From positions 1 to 64,000 of the forward strand of contig NZ_CP083349.1 in the NCBI RefSeq assembly GCF_020035535.1: 64,000 nt of DNA, read 5' to 3'. Made by a program: the position numbers and the translations under genes. Source of the stretch: Ensifer adhaerens. GTDB lineage: Bacteria; Pseudomonadota; Alphaproteobacteria; Rhizobiales; Rhizobiaceae. The notes below the pieces were generated by a model. The model was not told the origin of the DNA and ran no database searches. It worked only from the letters and a program-made list of their open reading frames with translations. Of the stretch, positions 1 through 8,374 are shown one piece after another; position 1 is the stretch's first letter; each line of letters starts with the position of its first letter.

Positions 1-1545
1 ATGCAGATGAATTTGGTGACGGCGGGCGCACTTCAGAAAGAAGGAGACGCATTCCAAGCCGGAAGCAATCTATCTCAGGCGGCGGGGGAAAAATTCGACA
101 TGAGGCATGACGCACTGTTCGAGCGGGTAAGTGCGCGTCTCAAGGCTCAAGTCGGTCCGGATGTCTTTGCAAGCTGGTTTGGGCGTCTGAAGCTCCATTC
201 CGTATCCAAGAGCGTCGTGCGCCTCTCGGTGCCGACCACGTTCCTGAAGTCCTGGATCAACAATCGTTATCTCGATCTCATCACCTCGATCTTCCAGCAG
301 GAAGACGGCGAGATTCTGAAGGTCGAGATTTTGGTGCGCACGGCCACCCGTGGCGCCCGTCCGACCACCCAGGAAGATGTATTGCCGCAGGCAACCGAAG
401 CGGCTCCGGCTACGCCGGCACGCCGTCCCACGACAGCCCAGCCGGTCGCAACGGTCGCAGCTGCGGCGGTTGCCAGCGTTCAGAAGCCGACACAGGCGCC
501 GCTTTTCGGCTCGCCGCTCGATCAGCGCTATAACTTCGAGAGTTTCGTCGAAGGTTCTTCGAACCGTGTGGCGCTTGCCGCTGCCCGGACGATCGCGGAA
601 GCCGGCGCCGGCGCCGTGCGGTTCAACCCGCTCTTTATCCATTCGAGCGTCGGCCTCGGCAAGACGCACCTTCTGCAGGCCATCGCCATCCAGGCGCTGC
701 AGAGCGCGCGTGCACCGCGTGTCGTCTATCTGACGGCCGAATACTTCATGTGGCGTTTCGCCACCGCGATCCGTGACAATGATGCGCTGTCGCTCAAGGA
801 GTCGCTGCGCAACATCGATCTCCTCATCATCGACGACATGCAGTTCCTGCAGGGCAAGTCGATCCAGCACGAGTTCTGCCATCTCTTGAACATGCTGCTC
901 GATTCCGCCAAGCAGGTCGTCGTCGCCGCCGACCGCGCTCCGTGGGAGCTGGAATCGCTGGACAGCCGCGTTCGCTCGCGTCTCCAGGGCGGTGTTGCCA
1001 TCGAGATGGACGGCCCCGACTACGATATGCGCCTCGAAATGCTGAAGCGCCGGCTGGACACAGCCCGTCAGGACGATGGATCGCTCGACATTCCCGGCGA
1101 TATCCTGAGCCACGTTGCCCGCAACGTTACTGCCAGCGGTCGCGAACTGGAAGGCGCTTTCAACCAGCTCCTGTTCCGCCGTTCCTTCGAGCCGCAGCTG
1201 TCGATCGAGCGTGTCGACGAATTGCTCGGCCATCTCGTCAATGCCGGCGAGCCGCGTCGTGTCCGCATCGAGGACATCCAGCGCGTCGTTGCCAAGCACT
1301 ATAATGTCTCGCGGCAGGAGCTCGTCTCAAACCGCCGCACCCGCGTAATCGTCAAGCCGCGGCAGATCGCCATGTATCTGTCGAAGACGCTGACGCCGCG
1401 CTCTTTCCCGGAGATCGGCCGTCGCTTCGGTGGACGTGACCACACCACGGTGCTGCATGCCGTGCGCAAGATCGAAGAGCTGATCTCGGGCGATACCAAG
1501 CTCAGCCACGAGATCGAGCTCCTGAAGCGCCTGATCAACGAATAG
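1..1545 (+). CDS. dnaA: Chromosomal replication initiator DnaA
   Basis: DnaA binds DnaA boxes at the replication origin, unwinds it as an ATP-bound oligomer and recruits helicase. The 514-residue product has the family order: an N-terminal oligomerisation/helicase-loading domain (about 35-110), an Ala/Pro-rich linker (about 115-165), an AAA+ domain with Walker A GLGKT near residue 220 and Walker B LLIIDD near 275-279, and a C-terminal HTH with the [10 protein letters not shown] signature near residue 477. The window opens exactly at an ATG, so the ribosome binding site and promoter are not visible. A second in-frame ATG at base 100 ([10 protein letters not shown]) could be the true start, because residues 1-33 lie outside the conserved domain. 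An intrinsic terminator follows the stop. Confidence 0.97.
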   Translation: MQMNLVTAGALQKEGDAFQAGSNLSQAAGEKFDMRHDALFERVSARLKAQVGPDVFASWFGRLKLHSVSKSVVRLSVPTTFLKSWINNRYLDLITSIFQQEDGEILKVEILVRTATRGARPTTQEDVLPQATEAAPATPARRPTTAQPVATVAAAAVASVQKPTQAPLFGSPLDQRYNFESFVEGSSNRVALAAARTIAEAGAGAVRFNPLFIHSSVGLGKTHLLQAIAIQALQSARAPRVVYLTAEYFMWRFATAIRDNDALSLKESLRNIDLLIIDDMQFLQGKSIQHEFCHLLNMLLDSAKQVVVAADRAPWELESLDSRVRSRLQGGVAIEMDGPDYDMRLEMLKRRLDTARQDDGSLDIPGDILSHVARNVTASGRELEGAFNQLLFRRSFEPQLSIERVDELLGHLVNAGEPRRVRIEDIQRVVAKHYNVSRQELVSNRRTRVIVKPRQIAMYLSKTLTPRSFPEIGRRFGGRDHTTVLHAVRKIEELISGDTKLSHEIELLKRLINE

Positions 1546-1566
1546 TCACGGCTGACTGTTTCAAGA

Positions 1567-1592
1567 AAAAGGCCCGGTTTTCCGGGCCTTTT
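1567..1592. terminator. Bidirectional intrinsic terminator after dnaA
   Basis: An 11-bp perfect stem (arms AAAAGGCCCGG and CCGGGCCTTTT) with a TTTT loop has a T-run on its right arm and an A-run on its left arm. It can therefore end dnaA on the plus strand and the converging LysR gene on the minus strand. Confidence 0.85.
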
Positions 1593-1665
1593 CCGTTTGG
1601 ATCATGTCTGCGTTTCGTCGACTTCCGCGCGGAAACCGTTCCGTGGTTTTCCTGAACGTTCACAT

Positions 1666-2610
1666 CTACCGCACCGCTTTCAACGTCGGTCGTTGCGCCG
1701 CCTTGACCGCCTGATCCTCGATGGCCTGCGATGCCCGGGCTTCGGCAATGATCCAGGTGCGAAAGGCAACGACGGGCGGTCGATCGAGGGCGGCCGGCGG
1801 ATAGACGAGGTGATAGGCAAGGCCGGTCATCACGCCCTCGGGGAAGGGGGCAACCAGCATGCCGTCCGCCAACTCCCGCGCCACCAGCGACAAGCGGACA
1901 AGGGCGACGCCGTCGCCGGCCTTGGCCGCTTCGATGGCGCCGTTGCTGTTAACGAAAACCGGTCCGCGCCCGGGATCCACGCCTTCCGCTCCCGCCGCAT
2001 CCAGCCAAAGCCGCCAGTCCTGACGATGCACGTCGTGCAGCAGCGCATGGCGGGCAAGATCGCTGGGTGTGTCGAGCGGCTGCCTGGCGCGGAGCGCCGG
2101 ATGGATAACGGGGACCGGGTCGTCGTCGATCAGGCGCTCGCTGGCGAGGCCGTCATAACGACCCAGTCCATGCCGGATGGCGACGTCGACGCCGTCGCTC
2201 TCGAAATCCGTCAGCCGGTTCGTGGTGCTGATGCGCACATCGATACCAGGAACCTCCTGCTCGAAGGCGCCGATCCGGGGCACCAGCCATTGCGCGGCGA
2301 AGGTCGGCGTGCAGCTCACCGTCAGCACCGGCGCACGCTTGCGCGCTGTCAGCTCCTCGGTTGCCTCCCGCATCATGCGGAAGGCGCGCCGGAGCGTCGA
2401 AAAATAGATGCTCCCGTCTTCGGTCAGAACCAATTGCCTGGGACGACGTTCGAAGAGCGTCACGCCCAGTGTCTGCTCGAGTTCCCGTACCTGCAGGCTG
2501 ACTGCGCCCGGCGTGACATTAAGCTCGTGCGCGGCCTTTGTGACGCTCGAATGCCGCGCCGTCGCCTCAAAGGCTCGAAGCGATGCTAGGGAAGGAAGAA
2601 CTGTTGTCAT
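1666..2610 (-). CDS. LysR-family transcriptional regulator (GcvA-like)
   Basis: This 314-residue protein has the normal LysR size and layout: an N-terminal winged HTH (about residues 5-64, with FEATARHSSVTKAAHELNV and LERRPRQL-type wing sequence) followed by a periplasmic-binding-like effector domain. The C-terminal half resembles GcvA-type regulators, which often control amino-acid or efflux genes. It is transcribed divergently from the EamA exporter at 2744, the usual arrangement for a LysR regulator and its target, so exporter control is the natural inference. The effector cannot be told from sequence. The start is the ATG at 2610. Confidence 0.88.
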   Translation of the reverse strand: MTTVLPSLASLRAFEATARHSSVTKAAHELNVTPGAVSLQVRELEQTLGVTLFERRPRQLVLTEDGSIYFSTLRRAFRMMREATEELTARKRAPVLTVSCTPTFAAQWLVPRIGAFEQEVPGIDVRISTTNRLTDFESDGVDVAIRHGLGRYDGLASERLIDDDPVPVIHPALRARQPLDTPSDLARHALLHDVHRQDWRLWLDAAGAEGVDPGRGPVFVNSNGAIEAAKAGDGVALVRLSLVARELADGMLVAPFPEGVMTGLAYHLVYPPAALDRPPVVAFRTWIIAEARASQAIEDQAVKAAQRPTLKAVR

Positions 2611-2743
2611 GGTTTAGTTAGACTCAATCATGTAGCGAAAAATGATCGTTTGTCCGAAGCGTAATATGCTGAGAATAATGGCACAAAATCAGGACGGTCA
2701 ACACCGTTTCGGTTTAGTCAGACAAACAAACGAGGGCGTCGCG

Positions 2744-3703
2744 ATGGTGCAGCCGGTTCAGGCCAAGGTCATGGGAGCGCGGGAATGGGGCATGTTGATC
2801 ATGCTCTCTCTCCTCTGGGGCGGTTCCTTCTTCTTCATCGGTATCGCCGTCAAGGCGCTGCCGCCGTTTACGATCGTGGCGCTGAGGGTCAGCCTCGCGG
2901 CGCTCGCACTGCTCGCTTTTGTGCGCTTTGCGGGACTTTCGATGCCGCGGGATCCACGTGTCTGGCTGGCGTTCTTCGGCATGGGGCTGCTGAACAATCT
3001 CATCCCCTTCTCGCTGATAGTCTGGGGTCAGACACATATCGCCAGCGGCCTTGCTTCGATCCTCAATGCCACCACGCCGCTATTCGGCGTGATCGTCGCG
3101 CATCTGCTGACGGATGACGAAAAGCTGACGGTCAACCGTTTTGCCGGGGTGGTCGTCGGTTTCCTTGGTGTTGCCATGATGATCGGTCCGGCTGCTCTCG
3201 GCGGGCTCGGCTCGAACCTTGTTGCCCAGCTTGCCGTTCTCGGTGCGGCGCTCTCCTATTCGCTCGCCGGCGTCTTTGCCCGCCGCTTCAAGCGCATGGG
3301 TGTGGCACCGATCGTAACGGCAACCGGCCAGGTCTCGGCCGCGAGCATGATGCTGGTGCCGCTGTCGCTGCTCGTCGATCATCCCTGGACGCTCACCATG
3401 CCTGGCCTCGACGTCTGGGCGGCGATCGTCGGCATCGCTCTGGTCTCCACAGCGCTCGCCTATGTGCTGTTCTTCCGCATTCTCGAAACGGCAGGTGTCA
3501 CCAATCTGATGCTCGTCACCTTCCTGATCCCCGTCAGTGCCATCCTGCTTGGCGCGATGTTCCTGGGCGAGACACTGGAGCCGAAGCATTTCTTCGGAAT
3601 GGCGTTGATTGCCGTGGGGCTCGCAGCGATCGACGGGCGGCTCCTGCGCCTCTTGCGCCGGCCGACGGTCGACCCCAACTTGGAATGCCGCAAGAACGTC
3701 TGA
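2744..3703 (+). CDS. EamA/DMT-superfamily permease
   Basis: An inner-membrane transporter of the drug/metabolite family, with about ten hydrophobic segments in two EamA repeats (about 10-145 and 160-295 from the chosen start) and glycine-rich packing motifs such as LLWGGSFFFIGIAV. Relatives export amino acids, metabolites or drugs; the substrate is unknown here. The open frame extends upstream to 2642, but the extra 34 residues are polar and unlike the family, so the ATG at 2744, preceded by a weak GAGGG, is preferred. It is divergent from the LysR gene and followed by a strong terminator, so it is probably monocistronic. Confidence 0.85.
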   Translation: MVQPVQAKVMGAREWGMLIMLSLLWGGSFFFIGIAVKALPPFTIVALRVSLAALALLAFVRFAGLSMPRDPRVWLAFFGMGLLNNLIPFSLIVWGQTHIASGLASILNATTPLFGVIVAHLLTDDEKLTVNRFAGVVVGFLGVAMMIGPAALGGLGSNLVAQLAVLGAALSYSLAGVFARRFKRMGVAPIVTATGQVSAASMMLVPLSLLVDHPWTLTMPGLDVWAAIVGIALVSTALAYVLFFRILETAGVTNLMLVTFLIPVSAILLGAMFLGETLEPKHFFGMALIAVGLAAIDGRLLRLLRRPTVDPNLECRKNV

Positions 3704-3726
3704 ACGTTTACATCCACACGCAAAGC

Positions 3727-3764
3727 GGGCTGGTAGGCGAAAGCACTACCGGCCCTGTTTTTTT
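3727..3764 (+). terminator. Intrinsic terminator after the EamA gene
   Basis: A 10-bp stem (GGGCTGGTAG with CTACCGGCCC, one G-U pair) and a 9-nt loop are followed by TGTTTTTTT. It isolates the exporter from the sigma-factor island and sits directly before the predicted ECF promoter at 3774. Confidence 0.85.
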
Positions 3765-3773
3765 CGGCTGGGT

Positions 3774-3800
3774 TGTCGGCTATCTGTCGATGCCATCGTC
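3774..3800 (+). promoter_or_regulatory. Predicted ECF42-type promoter of the YCII-sigma operon
   Basis: TGTCGGC, 16 bases, then CGTC. The same arrangement recurs at 5488-5514 before the doxX-like gene. I recall TGTCGA (-35) and CGA/TC (-10) as the reported ECF42 promoter signature, so this site is one base off in the -35 and exact in the -10. A start near 3806 would leave a 20-nt leader containing the CAGGAG ribosome binding site. It implies autoregulation. Confidence 0.6.
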
Positions 3801-3825
3801 TTTGATTCAGGAGCAGGAGAGTTCC

Positions 3826-4200
3826 ATGCTTTATGCCGTGTTTTGCTACAACCAGGAAGATGTCACGAGTACCTGGAGCAAGGAACAGGATGACAAGGTC
3901 ATGCATGACCTCGCGGCTGTGCAGAGCAAATATGCCGAAGCCGGTAAGCTCGGGCCGGTGGCGCGGTTGCTGCCGACGTCCGCTGCCATGACGCTGCGGC
4001 ATAGCCACAGCGAGACGATCGTGCTCGATGGCCCCTTTGCGGAGACCAAAGAGCAATTGCTCGGCTTCTATGTCGTCGATTGTGCGTCTGTCGACGAAGC
4101 ACTTGAGTTTGCCCGCGATCTGAGTTCCGCCAACCCGGCTGCCGGCTCCTACGAAATACGACCTCTCGCCATCTACAAACCCAGTGAGCTTGCTTCATGA
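3826..4200 (+). CDS. YCII/DGPF-domain protein, partner of the ECF42 sigma factor
   Basis: A 124-residue single-domain protein of the YCII-related family, carrying the diagnostic DGPF motif in VLDGPFAETKEQLLGFYVVD. DGPF proteins are the conserved genomic partners of ECF42 sigma factors; their biochemical role is not established, although some YciI homologues hydrolyse small substrates. The ATG at 3826 is chosen because CAGGAG lies 6-12 bases upstream and the protein then begins directly at the beta strand MLYAVFCYN; the longer open frame from 3685 crosses the terminator and promoter. Its stop overlaps the sigma gene start (ATGA), which indicates translational coupling. Confidence 0.88.
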   Translation: MLYAVFCYNQEDVTSTWSKEQDDKVMHDLAAVQSKYAEAGKLGPVARLLPTSAAMTLRHSHSETIVLDGPFAETKEQLLGFYVVDCASVDEALEFARDLSSANPAAGSYEIRPLAIYKPSELAS

Positions 4201-5468
4201 CAGACACAGCCTGGATCGACCTCGCACTCGTTTCAGCCCGGCCGCAGGCAATGGGCGCATTGCTGCGCTATTTCCGCAATCTCGATACGGCCGAAGAAGC
4301 GTTTCAGGAGGCCTGCATCCGGGCTTTGAAGACCTGGCCGAAGAGCGGGCCGCCGCGTGATCCGGCGGCGTGGCTGATCTTCGTCGGCCGCAACAGTGGG
4401 ATCGACAAGGTTCGGCGGCAGTCGCGCGAGACGGCGCTGCCGCCCGAGGAAATGCTCTCCGATCTTGAGGATCAGGAAAACGAACTCGCTGATCGGCTGG
4501 ATGGCTCCCAGTATCGCGATGACATTCTTCGCCTGCTGTTCGTCTGCAGCAATCCCGCGCTGCCCGCCACACAACAGATCGCCCTGGCACTGCGCATCGT
4601 CTCAGGTCTTTCCGTCAAGCAGATTGCCCGCGCCTTTCTCGTCAGTGAAGCTGCAATGGAGCAGCGCATTACCCGCGCCAAGTCCCGCGTTGCCGCCGCC
4701 GGCCTTGCCTTCGAGACGCCCGATGCGGCCGACCGCTCCGATCGGCTCGCCGCCGTTGCAACGATGATCTACCTCGTCTTCAACGAGGGGTACTCGGCGA
4801 TGAACGGGCTGGAAAGCGTCTCGGCGGATCTCTGTCAGGAGGCGATCCGCCTGGCGCGCCTACTGCTGCAGCTTTTCCCGGCGGAGCCGGAGATCATGGG
4901 GCTGGCGGCGCTGATGATGATCCAGCATTCCAGGGCTCGGGCTCGCTTCGACGCGGATGGTGCGGTCATTCTGCTCGAAGACCAGGATCGGTCCCTGTGG
5001 AACCGGCCGCTGATTGATGAGGCGTTGACCTTGATCGACAAGGCGATGCGCCGTCGTCAGCCCGGTGCCTACCAGATCCAGGCGGCGATCGCCGCACTGC
5101 ATGCGCGGGCAGAGCGCCCCGAAGACACCGACTGGGCACAGATCGATCTGCTCTATCAGGCGCTCGAGCGATTGCAGCCGTCGCCGGTGATCACACTCAA
5201 CCGGGCGGTGGCGGTGTCGAAGCGTTACGGCCCGGAAGCGGCACTCGCCATGATCGCGCCGCTGGCTGACAAGCTGTCAGGCTACTTCTATTTCCACGGT
5301 CTCAGCGGCCACCTTTTGAAGCAGCTCGGCAAGGTCCGCGAGGCGCGCGTCGCCTTCGACCATGCGATCGCGCTTGCGACCAATGCCGCCGAATGCGCTT
5401 ACATTCGCATGCAGCTCGACAAGCTCGACGAGGAACCGGATGCCAAGACGCTCGGTTCGAAAAAATAG
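4197..5468 (+). CDS. ECF42-group RNA polymerase sigma factor with C-terminal TPR-like extension
   Basis: This 423-residue protein is about twice the length of an ordinary ECF sigma factor. Residues about 1-175 hold sigma region 2 (RYFRNLDTAEEAFQEACIRAL, with the region-2 WLIFVGRNSGIDKVRR segment) and region 4 (SVKQIARAFLVSEAAMEQRITRAKSRV). The remaining ~240 residues are helical repeats ending in a TPR-like section (YFYFHGLSGHLLKQLGK). In ECF42 this extension, rather than a membrane anti-sigma factor, is reported to control activity, and no anti-sigma gene is visible here. It overlaps the DGPF gene by 4 bases. The signal is unknown; the doxX-like gene downstream carries the same putative promoter. 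Confidence 0.9.
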   Translation: MTDTAWIDLALVSARPQAMGALLRYFRNLDTAEEAFQEACIRALKTWPKSGPPRDPAAWLIFVGRNSGIDKVRRQSRETALPPEEMLSDLEDQENELADRLDGSQYRDDILRLLFVCSNPALPATQQIALALRIVSGLSVKQIARAFLVSEAAMEQRITRAKSRVAAAGLAFETPDAADRSDRLAAVATMIYLVFNEGYSAMNGLESVSADLCQEAIRLARLLLQLFPAEPEIMGLAALMMIQHSRARARFDADGAVILLEDQDRSLWNRPLIDEALTLIDKAMRRRQPGAYQIQAAIAALHARAERPEDTDWAQIDLLYQALERLQPSPVITLNRAVAVSKRYGPEAALAMIAPLADKLSGYFYFHGLSGHLLKQLGKVREARVAFDHAIALATNAAECAYIRMQLDKLDEEPDAKTLGSKK

Positions 5469-5487
5469 CTGAAAAAACTCGGGCAGC

Positions 5488-5514
5488 TGTCGGCGGCAGC
5501 CTTGTGGCTTCGTC
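5488..5514 (+). promoter_or_regulatory. Second predicted ECF42-type promoter, before the doxX-like gene
   Basis: TGTCGGC, 16 bases, then CGTC: the conserved blocks and spacing match the site at 3774-3800, while the spacer sequence is unrelated. It lies 36 bases before the ATG of the membrane protein gene, suggesting that gene and the DUF1801 gene behind it are targets of the adjacent sigma factor. Confidence 0.6.
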
Positions 5515-5549
5515 CTTGGACTGACAACGAGATCCAAGGAGAAATCACA

Positions 5550-5963
5550 ATGAATACCAGCCTCGTTTTGCCCGTGCCGACAACAAAGTCCGTTATCCTC
5601 GGCCGCGCCTTGAGCGGCCTCGTCATTCTGTTCCTGGTCTTCGATGGTGCCATCAAACTGGTGCCGCTGCCGGTCGTCACCGAAACCATGGCAGCACTCG
5701 GCTATCCGGCAGACCAGGGCCTGGCGCGCCTGCTCGGCGCGATGACGCTGCTCTGCACGGTGCTTTATGCCATCCCGAGAACCTCCATTCTGGGCGCCAT
5801 CCTGCTCACCGGCTACCTTGGCGGCGCCATGGCAACGCATCTTCGGGCGGGGAGCCCGCTCTTCACCCATCTGTTGTTCGGCCTCTATCTGGGCGTCATC
5901 GCCTGGGGCGGCCTGTGGCTCAGAGATCCGCGGCTGCGCAGCCTCATCCCGTTCAAGAACTGA
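5550..5963 (+). CDS. DoxX-like small membrane protein
   Basis: A 137-residue integral membrane protein with four hydrophobic segments (about 18-36, 57-72, 77-95 and 105-122) and the DoxX-type first helix containing FDGAIKL. DoxX-like proteins are poorly characterised; some relatives act in thiol or redox stress in the membrane. The ATG at 5550 is preceded by AAGGAG at 5536-5541. The upstream promoter-like block shared with the sigma operon suggests control by the ECF factor. The DUF1801 gene starts 30 bases after the stop and probably shares the transcript. Confidence 0.75.
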   Translation: MNTSLVLPVPTTKSVILGRALSGLVILFLVFDGAIKLVPLPVVTETMAALGYPADQGLARLLGAMTLLCTVLYAIPRTSILGAILLTGYLGGAMATHLRAGSPLFTHLLFGLYLGVIAWGGLWLRDPRLRSLIPFKN

Positions 5964-5993
5964 CAATCGCCCCCAACCGCTCGAAAGACGACC

Positions 5994-6359
5994 ATGACCA
6001 AGACTGTCGAAGACTACATTGCCGGCCTTTCCGGTGTCCCAGGAGACGTAGCGAAACGCTTGCATGCAGCGCTCGACGCCGCAGGCGGGCTCACCGATAT
6101 CGTCAAGTGGGGCCATCCCGTCTACCAGGCCGGTGGGGCGGTTTGCCTGCTCAAGGGGGCCAAGGATCACGTGACCTTCGGCTTCTGGCGCGGGGCCGAG
6201 ATGCTTGATCTCGATGCCCGCCTGGAGAAGGGCGGCGGCAAGGGTGACATGGCCTTCATCCGTCTGCGTAAGGTCGACGACGTCGATGACGCTCAGGTCG
6301 CCCGCCTGGTCGCGAAGGGCATCGAGCTCAACCGGCTGAAAGGTGATCCGCTGAAATAG
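5994..6359 (+). CDS. DUF1801 (YdhG-like) domain protein
   Basis: A 121-residue soluble protein with the DUF1801 layout: an N-terminal helical part (VEDYIAGLSGVPGDVAKRLHA) and a C-terminal beta-rich part (HPVYQAGGAVCLLKGAKDHV, TFGFWRGAEM). The family resembles iron-chaperone-like YdhG/frataxin-fold proteins, but the function is not known. The initiator ATG lies 30 bases after the doxX-like stop, so co-transcription is likely. Proteins of this kind often travel with DGPF, DoxX and VOC genes in ECF42-type islands, which fits the setting. Confidence 0.75.
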   Translation: MTKTVEDYIAGLSGVPGDVAKRLHAALDAAGGLTDIVKWGHPVYQAGGAVCLLKGAKDHVTFGFWRGAEMLDLDARLEKGGGKGDMAFIRLRKVDDVDDAQVARLVAKGIELNRLKGDPLK

Positions 6360-6472
6360 CGGTTTGCGAAACAAACTTGCAGCGCGACCGGTAAAACAGA
6401 GCGCCTTTATCGGTCGTGATGCAATACCTCTTCACGGGAACAGGAATTCACGCCAAATCCCGCGAGGCAATC

Positions 6473-7087
6473 ATGATCCTCTACTATCAGACCCATTCTC
6501 CCTTCGCCCGCAAGGCGCTCGTCTTTGCCCACGAGATCGGTGTTGCCGACCAGCTCGAGGTCATCCACCACGAGACCAGCCCGACGCGGCGCAACGACGA
6601 GGTCTATGCCGAAAACCCGCTCGGTAAGGTCCCGGTCCTTCTGCGAGAAGGCCAGGAGCCGATCTTTGATTCCGACGTCATCTGCGCCTATCTCGACACC
6701 CTGAATGAGGGGCGCAAGCTGATCCCCGAAAGCGGCGAACCGCGCTGGCGGGCGCTGCGCCTGCAGTCTGTGGCGCAGGTTCTCGCCCAGACCGGCATCG
6801 GGCTCCGTTGGGAATGGGAGCGCCGGCCCGAGCATCTGCGTTATCCGGCATTGGCCGAGGGGTATGCCGAAAAGATCGAGGAGACCTACGCTTGGCTCGA
6901 GCGGACGCTGGAGCCCGAGGGTGCGGTCGATGTCGGCCAGATCGCGCTGGCGACGGCGCTTTCATGGATGACGTTTCGCGACCTCCCCTCGTTCCGCAAC
7001 CGCCCGAAGTTGACACGCTGGTTCGACGCGTTCGAGGAGCGGCCATCCATGCGGGCAACACCGCTTTCCGGTGAAACGTTCGATTGA
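6473..7087 (+). CDS. Glutathione S-transferase family protein
   Basis: The 204-residue product has a thioredoxin-like N-terminal domain (about 1-80: ILYYQTHSPFARKALVFAHE, the cis-Pro segment KVPVLL, and the glutathione-binding FDSDVICAYLD) and an all-helical C-terminal domain. This is the canonical GST layout; substrates are likely electrophiles or peroxides. The ATG at 6473 starts the protein at the first beta strand, and the upstream extension from 6416 looks non-coding. A 113-bp gap separates it from the DUF1801 gene and contains no second TGTCGGC block, so membership in the ECF42 regulon is uncertain. Confidence 0.88.
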   Translation: MILYYQTHSPFARKALVFAHEIGVADQLEVIHHETSPTRRNDEVYAENPLGKVPVLLREGQEPIFDSDVICAYLDTLNEGRKLIPESGEPRWRALRLQSVAQVLAQTGIGLRWEWERRPEHLRYPALAEGYAEKIEETYAWLERTLEPEGAVDVGQIALATALSWMTFRDLPSFRNRPKLTRWFDAFEERPSMRATPLSGETFD

Positions 7088-7165
7088 GCCTGTAGCCGGC
7101 GAAGAAGCCAGAATATCCAGGAAACGCGGGCCGTGGGTCCCGTCGGCAAACTCGACCTAGCCGCC

Positions 7166-8350
7166 TCAGGGGCAGGCTAGGTCGGCGACCACGGCGTCGA
7201 GGATCAGCATGCCGGCCGGCGTGCAGCGCAGGCGTGAATTGCCGAGCCGCTCGATGAAGCCGTTGTCGATCAGAAACTGTTCGCGCTCCGGGTCTGGGTC
7301 GCGACCCGAAAGGCTCTGCCAGCGGGCGAGATCGACGCCTTCCTTCAGGCGCAGGCCCATGAGCAAGAGTTCGTCAGACTGCGCCTCGAGATCGAGGGAT
7401 TCCCGCTCGATCATGCCGTGACCGTAGGTCTCGACAAGGTTGAGCCAATCCTCGGGCTTGCGTTCCGTGGAGGTCGCGATCTTGCCGTTGCCGATGCCAA
7501 GGCGGCCGTGGGCGCCGGGGCCGATCCCCGCATAGTCGCCATAGCGCCAGTACGTCAGGTTGTGGCGGCTCTCGGCGCCCGGACGAGCGTGGTTGGAGAC
7601 TTCATAGGCCGGCATACCGATGGCGGCCGTGATGTCCTGCGTCGCCTCGTAGAGGATCGCCGATTGTTCACCGTCGGGAACGATGAGCTTGCCGGCCTTG
7701 TGCAGGCCGTAGAAGGGCGTGCCTTCTTCGATCGTCAGCTGGTAGAGCGACAGGTGGTCGACCGCATAGGAGACCGCCTCCTTCAACTCGCGCTCCCACT
7801 CCTCGACCGTCTGGTTGGGACGGGCGTAGATCAGGTCGAAGGACATGCGTGGGAAGATCTCGCGCGCCAGCCGGATCGCCTTCAGCGCATCCTCGACATT
7901 GTGCAGCCGCCCGAGGAACTTGAGGTCACGGTCGTTCAGCGCCTGGACGCCGAGCGAGACGCGGTTGACGCCGGCGGCGCGATAGCCGTGGAAGCGGGTC
8001 GCCTCGACGCTCGAAGGGTTGGCCTCCATGGTGATCTCGATGCCGTCGGGCACGTGCCAATGGCGGGCGATACCCTGCAGGATCGCGTCGACCGTCGCCG
8101 GCTCCATCAGCGACGGCGTGCCGCCGCCCATGAAGATGCTGGTGACGGTGCGCGGGCCCGAGAGCTCGCGCACTTCTTCCATCTCCTTCAGGAAGGCGGC
8201 GACGAAACGCGGCTGATCCACCGGCTGGTGGCGCACGTGGCTGTTGAAGTCGCAATAGGGGCATTTGGCCGCGCAGAACGGCCAATGCACATAGACTCCG
8301 AAGCCGGGATCCATGCCGTCACCGATCGCCGAAAGCGTGGCCGTCTGCAT
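7166..8350 (-). CDS. hemW: Heme chaperone HemW (radical SAM)
   Basis: A radical SAM protein of about 394 residues with the cluster motif in FCAAKCPYCDF, i.e. CxxxCxxCxF. The Phe after the third Cys is typical of HemW and not of coproporphyrinogen dehydrogenase HemN, which has Cys there. A glycine-rich SAM region (GGGTPSL) and a C-terminal HemN_C-type winged domain (LLLMGLRLKEGVDL) follow. HemW carries heme to membrane respiratory proteins. Several starts are possible; ATG at 8350 is preferred because GAGAG precedes it, while ATG at 8365 and TTG at 8374 (abutting rdgB) remain open. It is the last gene of the minus-strand run from rph. Confidence 0.92.
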   Translation of the reverse strand: MQTATLSAIGDGMDPGFGVYVHWPFCAAKCPYCDFNSHVRHQPVDQPRFVAAFLKEMEEVRELSGPRTVTSIFMGGGTPSLMEPATVDAILQGIARHWHVPDGIEITMEANPSSVEATRFHGYRAAGVNRVSLGVQALNDRDLKFLGRLHNVEDALKAIRLAREIFPRMSFDLIYARPNQTVEEWERELKEAVSYAVDHLSLYQLTIEEGTPFYGLHKAGKLIVPDGEQSAILYEATQDITAAIGMPAYEVSNHARPGAESRHNLTYWRYGDYAGIGPGAHGRLGIGNGKIATSTERKPEDWLNLVETYGHGMIERESLDLEAQSDELLLMGLRLKEGVDLARWQSLSGRDPDPEREQFLIDNGFIERLGNSRLRCTPAGMLILDAVVADLACP

Positions 8351-8374
8351 CGTTGCGTCTCTCATGCGGCTCAA

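Noticed and set aside
70..1299. Long antisense open frame within dnaA
   Set aside because: It mirrors DnaA in another frame, has no family-like sequence and lacks a ribosome binding site; high GC content leaves such frames open.
1..1665. Replication origin next to dnaA
   Set aside because: No cluster of TTATCCACA-type boxes or AT-rich unwinding region was seen. In Sinorhizobium the origin lies elsewhere, near hemE.
1597..2589. Long plus-strand open frame across the LysR gene
   Set aside because: Arg/Gly-rich translation with no recognisable domain, opposite a clear LysR protein with an intact HTH.
5277..6374. Antisense frame across the sigma factor, doxX-like and DUF1801 genes
   Set aside because: It spans three recognisable genes on the other strand and shows no domain.
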